In this document: positions 58,115 to 64,000 of the stretch, piece after piece
How the letters are laid out: every line of letters begins with the position of its first letter
Numbering within the stretch: position 1 is the first letter of the stretch
Notes under the pieces: generated by a model
The model's input: only the letters and a program-made list of their open reading frames with translations
What the model was told of the DNA's origin: nothing
The model's database searches: none
Program-made: the position numbers and the translations under genes
Assembly: GCF_014356525.2 (NCBI RefSeq)
Contig: NC_052516.1
Location: forward strand, 29,433,973-29,497,972
Direction of reading: 5' to 3'
DNA length: 64,000 nt
DNA from: Nilaparvata lugens
Taxonomy: Eukaryota > Arthropoda > Insecta > Hemiptera > Delphacidae

Positions 58115-58482
58115 GAGAGAGAGGGTGGGTTGGATGCGATAGAATAGGAAATCTAACTATGGGTTGCCGAGGAAAAGACATAAGGAAGTATAAAGAGAGG
58201 ATAAAAAGTCAGATTGGACAGAGGAAGTGCGAAAGAAAAAACAAGAGAAAGAAAACGGCGAGAGACAGTGTGGGAGAGAGAAAGTGAGTGAGTGAGAGAC
58301 AGTGAGAAAGAGGGAGTGATTGTGTGTATGGGAGAGGGGTGTGAAAGAGAAACGTGAGATAGAGTGAGTGAGTGAGTGTGAGTGAGAGACAGTGAGAAGA
58401 AGAGAGATTGATTGTGTGTGGGAGAGGGTGCGAAAGAGAAAGCGTAAGATAGAGAAAGTGAGAGAGAGAGTGAGAGAGATCA
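58115..58482. repeat. Purine-rich GA tract
   Basis: GAGTGAGTGAGAGACAGTGAGA units recur at about 58285 and 58380. The tract leads into the S1 repeat, as at 3541. Confidence 0.85.
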
Positions 58483-58483
58483 G

Positions 58484-59497
58484 ATTAGATTTCTTTATTT
58501 ATGTATGTTACAATGTTTACTTGCTTATACACTAATTTACATTGAATGACGGTAATGCTTATTATTCAACAAATTTTACAAAGTATAAACCAGGGCTCTC
58601 CAACGTACGGCCCGCGGTCCACATCCGGCCCGCGGATGGATTTTGTCCGGCCCGCCGAGAGTTATAGCAACAGATTTTTTAAAATATTATTTATTCACAT
58701 TTTTGACAACTGTGAGTTCAGTACTCTTCTCTTACTAGCCACTCATTTGTATGTAAATTTTGTATGTAATTTGTATTATTTTGTATGTAAATAAATAAAT
58801 ACATTTCTTAATTAGTGTAAAATTAGCTATAAACAAGCAGCTTCTTGGATCTACCTTAGTGTCAGCAGACATTTTCAATGATGTTTGTTGAATTCAAATA
58901 CAGATCTTCTTTGTCAGATGAACATTTGTAATCAATTTTAATGATCGGAACCACAAAGTTTGATCCTAAATGGGCGGACATTTGAAGTGGAAACCAAATG
59001 CAATCTTCTCACTAAAAATAAGTATTCTCTTTTAGCTTGGTAACTTTTTGTAAATTCGTATAGTGTCAAGTTCTCTTATGACCTTTTTACACTCAATAAA
59101 TTGGACTTTGTATTAAAATGAAATGAATTGGTTTGTTTCTTCCTGTGTTTTAATTAAGCGTACTTAAAACTCCTCATATTATTCTAATGAAAATATAATA
59201 ATATTTCACCCCCCAAATCCCCGTCGTGTGTGTCCCCACAAGTCAAATTCCACGTACATTTTTGTTATTGGCTCTCTAAGCCTCCCAAGAATTAACAATG
59301 TGGCCCTTGGATAAAAAAGGTTGGAGACCCGTGGTATAAACAATTAATCAATGATAATAAAGATTGAATGCAATCAGAATAACGTTAATACATATAATAA
59401 TGTGATGTAACTTCATAAATCGGTGGTGTTTCAACAAATAATTTATTGTCGATTCTCTAAGAAGGATATAAAATATCCTTCCCATTAACACACGACC
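58484..59497 (+). mobile_element. SINE-like repeat S1, copy split by a hAT element
   Basis: The outer parts 58484-58590 and 59342-59497 join to match 3708-4022 base by base with few changes (TTAGATTTCTTTATTTATGT ... CGGTGGTGTTTCAACAAAT ... CACACGACCGG). The break lies at the TATAAA of AAAGTATAAA. Confidence 0.88.
58591..59333. mobile_element. Non-autonomous hAT element (743 bp)
   Basis: Ends CAGGGCTCTCCAAC and GTTGGAGACCCGTG are inverted repeats. Exact 8-bp target duplications GTATAAAC lie at 58583-58590 and 59334-59341. Subterminal CGGCCCGCGG repeats are typical of this hAT group. There is no transposase frame; the interior is AT-rich. Confidence 0.95.
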
Positions 59498-59499
59498 GG

Positions 59500-59757
59500 G
59501 TTGTGATGGAGAGAGAGAGTGAGAATGAGAGTGAGAGTGATAGTGTGAGTGAGAGTGAGAGTGAGAGTGATAGTGTGAGTGAGAGTAGGAGAGAGAGAGA
59601 AGTGTGTGAGAGAGAGTGAGAGACAGTGAGAAGAAGAGAGAGAGTGATTGTGTGTGTGTGGGAGAGGGTGTGAAAGAGAAAGTGTGAGATAGAGTGAGTG
59701 AGAGAGAGGAAGAGATCGCAAGAGAGACAGAGAGAGAGAGAGAGAGAGAATGAGTAA
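59500..59757. repeat. GA-rich tract
   Basis: GAGTGAGAGTGAGAGTGAGA units recur, followed by GAGAGAGAGAGAGAGA. A third example of purine DNA next to an S1 repeat. Confidence 0.88.
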
Positions 59758-60285
59758 GTCTGTGAGATATGAATAGCCGGCGCCTATTTGATGATGATTA
59801 ACGAGTCTGTTTTATCAGTGTTCAAATTATTCTGTCTGTCTGATAGATACATGGACAGTGAGATCCACTCCAAAATACCAGCATTGGATGAACGGGAAGC
59901 ATCTATGTTATCCATTGGGAATACTGACAGATTGAAATGAATCTCACTGGAGAGGAAGCGAATTTCGAAATTCAGATTGGAAACGAAGTGCTGTGTGTTC
60001 CACGAAAATTCATGCATTATTATTGCCCTAGTTGCTCTTATCTCTCAATAATTACAATTGACAGCTGAAAAATTCTGGTATTAACTCTCGCACGTTCGGG
60101 ATAACACTCATCTCTCAGAGAAAATCAGCTGGATTTTGAACCAGGGAAAAGAACTGCTCGATAATATTACTGTTTAATTCATTGTTGTTAGAGTATTACT
60201 CTACTAATACCTACTTTTATTCTTTATTTTGTTTTATTCTTTATTGATTCATACAATTTACATCATCGAAATGATAGGTAGAGAA
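59758..60285. other. Unassigned DNA
   Basis: Nothing recognised. Confidence 0.4.
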
Positions 60286-60495
60286 AAAATAAGGTAACCT
60301 TGTGCTATTCCTCTCCCAAATTTAGATAAGTAAAGGTTACATAGTACGAAATAGTTTAGTAGTGAAATTTAAAAATGTACTTTGTGAAAATAATTAAAGA
60401 CTGATAATTTTGTGAAGTGAACAACTACAAGACTTAAACTATTTCGTACTATGTAACCGTTACTTATCTAAAGGAATAGCACAAGGCTATCTTCT
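60286..60495. repeat. Foldback of the E1 block
   Basis: AAGGTAACCTTGTGCTATTC...TACATAGTACGAAATAGTTT (60290-60357) is inverted as AAACTATTTCGTACTATGTA...GGAATAGCACAAGGCTATCT (60437-60494). The left arm has an extra CTCCCAAAT. The loop is itself E1-like (AATGTACTTTGTGAAAATAA, TTTTGTGAAGTGAA). Confidence 0.85.
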
Positions 60496-60839
60496 GCTGT
60501 TTTTAGTGACTAGAATATTGGACGATTAGGAATTCAGAATTTTCTACTGGTTCTCGTTAACCTAATCTAAGAAAGAAAAATGTCTAAGAAAATCGAACTA
60601 TAAAAGAGATACTATAAAAGAGAGAACTATAAAAACCAATAAAAGAGATAAATTTGAGAAAAATTGATATTGAAGAATTATAGGCATACTGTAAGTTTAT
60701 TATTTGATATCTCCTATAGAAATGATATATTGAGAGCCAACATATTCTCTCGCCTAAAACTGTCCCTTTTCAAATTTATACTACAGTCTAACGTGTCTGT
60801 GTTGAACTGAAACCACGTGTAACATTATATGATTGATCA
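60496..60839. other. Unassigned DNA
   Basis: A short ATAAAAGAGA repeat occurs at about 60600-60650. Otherwise nothing recognised. Confidence 0.4.
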
Positions 60840-60846
60840 GTGGTAT

Positions 60847-61121
60847 CATAGAGAAACAATAGCGTAAGTAGATATCCCATGGTATAGGACGTTTATGTCG
60901 CAACTTTTACTGTTATCTCAAGCCGATAGTTAACGTAGTTCTTTCCCGTGAAGCTGTGTGACGCTCGTAGTCTCTCATACTGTGCCGTTCATACACTCTC
61001 ACACCAAAAAAACTGTAAAAATAGACAATAATCGACAGTAATCGGCTTGAGATAACAGTAAAAGTTGCAACATAAACACCCTATACCATGGGATATCTAC
61101 TTACGTTATTGTTTCTCCATG
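60847..61121. mobile_element. Foldback MITE F7, copy 3 (275 bp)
   Basis: Terminal inverted repeats (CATAGAGAAACAATAGCGTA through TTACTGTTATCTCAAGCCGA) are about 82 bp. Exact 7-bp direct repeats GTGGTAT lie at 60840-60846 and 61122-61128. The loop is closest to copy 1. Confidence 0.92.
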
Positions 61122-61128
61122 GTGGTAT

Positions 61129-61772
61129 CCATCATTTGTAATTAACACGATACTGGAAATTATCACAATATTATAACGTTTGTAATAACGTATACAAGAC
61201 CTGACTCACATTCAACCTCATAACAGATGAATAGTCGGTGAAAATTCAAAATAATTCTCACTTTACTTTGTTTTTGAGTGGAATTGACTGAATTTGGAAA
61301 AGTAAAATAATAACCCGGACTATTATAATTCAATGTTATCTGAATTTGGAAGGAGAATAGACAAGATATCCTTAGTTTTTCTCTTCCGATCTGTACTCAC
61401 AGATTTCAGATTATAGTTATGTATTGTTTGATATAGTGTTATTATATTGATAAAGCTAATCAGTATAAATCGCCTCAAGTGTTTTATTAGTGTAGAAACC
61501 CGCAACAATATAATGTGGGCTTTCACCTGGTAATAAGTTTGAGGGAATGGATTCTTATTTAATTTGGTTTTCAACTTTTATAAATTCTAAATTCCCAGTT
61601 TATATATATTTTGGTCTCAAAATTGGATAAAAATCATGATGTGTAAACATAACCTGTTTTTGGACAATTTCTATCTAAATTTTGGAAAGGAACAGTTTTG
61701 GGCTTTGAGCCTGTTGTTTCTTTCCCAATCATTCATAATTGAGAATGATATTGATCCATCAATGTATAAATA
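61129..61772. other. Unassigned DNA with an E1-like fragment
   Basis: ATGTTATCTGAATTTGGAAGGAGAATAG at about 61332 is E1-related. No gene. Confidence 0.4.
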
Positions 61773-62006
61773 GAGCTGCGTACAGATATACGCGCCTCCA
61801 ACCCGCTCCGCGCACGCTCCGCCCTCGTTCCGCCATCGCACCGCAATCACTCCGCCCCCGCACTGTACTCGCACCGATCATGAACGTTACGGGAGATGTT
61901 ACGGGAGATGTCTCGCGTCCACTCTTGCTCCAAGAGTCGATCATCAATCGCTCTGCTCGAGTGACGTTCGGTTGTGGAGCAGAGCGAAAGTCTGTACGCA
62001 CCTTAA
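61773..62006. mobile_element. GC-rich MITE with GCGTACAGA termini
   Basis: GAGCTGCGTACAGATATACG at the left pairs with the inverse of AAAGTCTGTACGCACCTTA at the right. The interior is GC-rich (CTCCGC-GC repeats, then ACGGGAGATGT in tandem), unlike surrounding DNA. The frames it opens on both strands are low-complexity Arg/Pro/Ala peptides. No target duplication could be fixed. Confidence 0.75.
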
Positions 62007-62927
62007 GAGAGATGAAAAGATAAATAGTTAATTAATTGAATGATGAACCTGTCATGGCTGAAAAACCTGCATACCTTGTTCTCCAAAACTACAACAGAGA
62101 TGACTGTAGATAAGATATCCATAGTCACGCTGATCGCCAATATTCGGAAAAAATATGCACTAGCAGAAGAAGAAGAACCTGTTAGGTTGATACAAATCTT
62201 CTTAGAATGGTTATTCTTGATAAAATTCTGAGAATGATCCCGGAATAGTTATTCTTAGAATGGATCATTCTTCGAGTGATATATATTTTGGGTAGTGGGT
62301 AGTGGGGGTATGAAGGGAGACAGATCAAGGATATGGAATTTCTCGGAGAATAAGAGTGAGACAAAATCATTCTCAACTAGATATCTGTCAGGTCGTATGA
62401 TCAAGTTTCCCTTGAGCCGAGTGGAGTGGGTACTTCATGCACCTTAACAGCAGTCAAACTTAACAATGCTTCTCTTCTCCTTCTTCTTCTTCTTCTTCTC
62501 TATCTGTTTATCTTCAGGCTTCTCTTTCTGTTTGTCCTTCTGCTTTTTTCGGCTTCCTCTTTATCCTCTCCTATGATTAGTACTCCTCTATCTTATGTAT
62601 GGGATACTACTACTGTGGAATACTTACTACTCTTTCAATTGAACTTTCTCAAGATTTGATCAAAAAAATATTCTCACTTTAGAGACCTATTATGTATTCA
62701 CGATTTTTTAACTGCTCGTCATGAATTCCTGGATCAGTTATCCGTTAACATGAAAAGTTATAACAGTGGGTTCACATATTTTCCCAGAATAGCGACTGAA
62801 ATCGATTCCTCCAGAATCCAGTCAAATCTTGTAATTATTCCTGTTAAATAAACTCAAGCCCTCTATAGTAAGTTTTGCGTTTACTCAAAATGAAAATTTG
62901 TGTTTTTAATTGATTCAGGACTTTGTA
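62007..62927. other. Unassigned DNA
   Basis: Short local repeats of GAATGGTTATTCTTG / GGAATAGTTATTCTTAG / GAATGGATCATTCTT (about 62205-62275) and a TTCTTC run near 62480. No gene. Confidence 0.4.
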
Positions 62928-62929
62928 TA

Positions 62930-63305
62930 GTGAGGTTCAAGTTATAATGGCAGTGGAGAAAGATAGGAGAACAACGTTGCCAATCCTCACTGTCTAGTCA
63001 ATGCCTTCTTGAAGGTACCGTAGCTGATTCAGGTTTATTAATGTAATATTAATTGTTCAACCTCGTGATGAAATGATCATTCATATTTTATTAAGCAAGA
63101 AATTATACTTTTCAATAATTTCATAATGAATTTTCATAATTGAGATGAAATATTTTTCGAATAATTATTAATTCTAGTTTGTCAAAAGCCGATCTGGAAA
63201 CAGAGCAAAGCGAGAGAGAGATAGCGTTATCTGCTTTGTTGAATGACAGACAAGGATAGTAATAACATTTCTAATCAAACACTATCATTATAACGTGGAC
63301 CTCAC
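62930..63305 (+). mobile_element. TA-flanked MITE, family M1
   Basis: GTGAGGTTCAAGTTATAATGGC and its inverse enclose 376 bp. TA dinucleotides at 62928-62929 and 63306-63307 form the target duplication. It is homologous throughout to 7256-7616, including the GGAGAAAGATAGGAGAACAA block. Confidence 0.92.
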
Positions 63306-63307
63306 TA

Positions 63308-64000
63308 ATCCCTTGTTTTCTATCAAGATCATCTTTGATACTAAAAGCGCTGTTAGAATATCTCTACATTACTCTGAGTAATATTACGAGTAAAATCAAA
63401 AGCAGGCTAATGAATTTTTCTAGACATACTGCCATAGTGCAGAGTTTTCAAGAAGGTTTTTGGATTGCTGGATATAGACTAAACTAGAGAACTATGGAAT
63501 TCGCACAAAATAAAATTTGTTGTTCTCTTCTGGTCTATGCAATTCAAGAATGAATTCATGATCTCGCATAACTTTGTGACGTGGAGTTGTAGCACCATAA
63601 AATACTTTTGAAATAAACAACTGAGCTTTAGTAGAATTGTAAAATGGAAAGAATAGATAGCCTAGTCAAGGTACCGCTCAAGTAAAATCGAATGTTATTT
63701 ATGATAAAAGTAATCATGTTATCTATTGAGCGATAAGAGAACCATGCAAAATTGTAATTAAACAATAATGAGAATTCTTTGGCAGAAATAAAATTATAAA
63801 GCGGCTTGTTTATTATTGGCAGATTATAAAAAATAAAAGTTTGCATGTACATTTTGAGGTTAGAATCCTTTGTTTTGATTTAATACATCAATCGATCCAG
63901 GATCAATCGACAGTTTATTGAATCGATAACTAACAAATCAGCTGATTGCTCAATCAATTAATACGAATTGAATTATATTTTTTACTCATAAAATATATAT
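63308..64000. other. Unassigned AT-rich DNA
   Basis: Short frames only. CAATCGATCCAGGATCAATCG near 63889 is a small palindrome. No gene. Confidence 0.4.

Noticed and set aside
61739..62023. 94-codon Arg/Pro-rich frame
   Set aside because: It spans the GC-rich MITE, and its amino-acid bias follows the mini-repeats.

Overview
This is a gene-poor, AT-rich eukaryotic window that looks like insect nuclear DNA. The repeat styles (arthropod non-LTR retrotransposon 3' ends, hAT, Helitron and foldback elements, a lysine-tRNA-primed LTR retrotransposon) suggest a sap-feeding hemipteran of planthopper type. The species guess is an impression from repeat character, not something the sequence proves. I could not recognise a single host protein-coding exon, rRNA or true tRNA gene. 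Every readable coding trace belongs to a transposable element, and most long open frames come from low-complexity DNA.

Layout. Positions 1-9460: degraded MITEs, one 1.66-kb foldback element (5337-6995) carrying an 8-bp minisatellite, and kb-scale purine- or pyrimidine-rich tracts. 9699-10670: a non-autonomous Helitron next to a second Helitron-like 3' end. 15664-17825: a 95-bp minisatellite followed closely by a 1.45-kb hAT derivative with exact 8-bp target duplications. 18690-20175: a dispersed repeat split by a younger insertion. 20690-23390: purine tracts, a SINE-like unit, a 44-bp minisatellite and a non-LTR-like tail. 25398-29612: a duplicated ~465-bp repeat and a non-LTR reverse transcriptase C-terminus. 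30175-33010: a ~148-bp tandem array broken by three unrelated transposons. 37126-45710: a young, complete but pol-less LTR element on the minus strand, with 2.5-kb LTRs, a 4-bp target duplication, a lysine-type primer-binding site and a frameshifted gag-like region. 46134-50438: a foldback MITE, two copies of an element with an internal TG microsatellite (one hugely expanded), and a tRNA-derived SINE. 52030-55580: nested inverted repeats, another reverse transcriptase tail, a Helitron-like end and a minisatellite. 58484-59497: a SINE-like repeat split by a hAT element with an exact 8-bp duplication. 60847-63305: more terminal-inverted-repeat elements.

How the parts relate. Several repeats occur three or four times, so they check each other: intact copies act as empty sites for split copies, and three copies of one foldback family each carry an exact 7-bp target duplication. 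The dense nesting and absence of genes would fit heterochromatin, a large intron or a transposon graveyard such as a piRNA-producing locus. That last idea is inference only.
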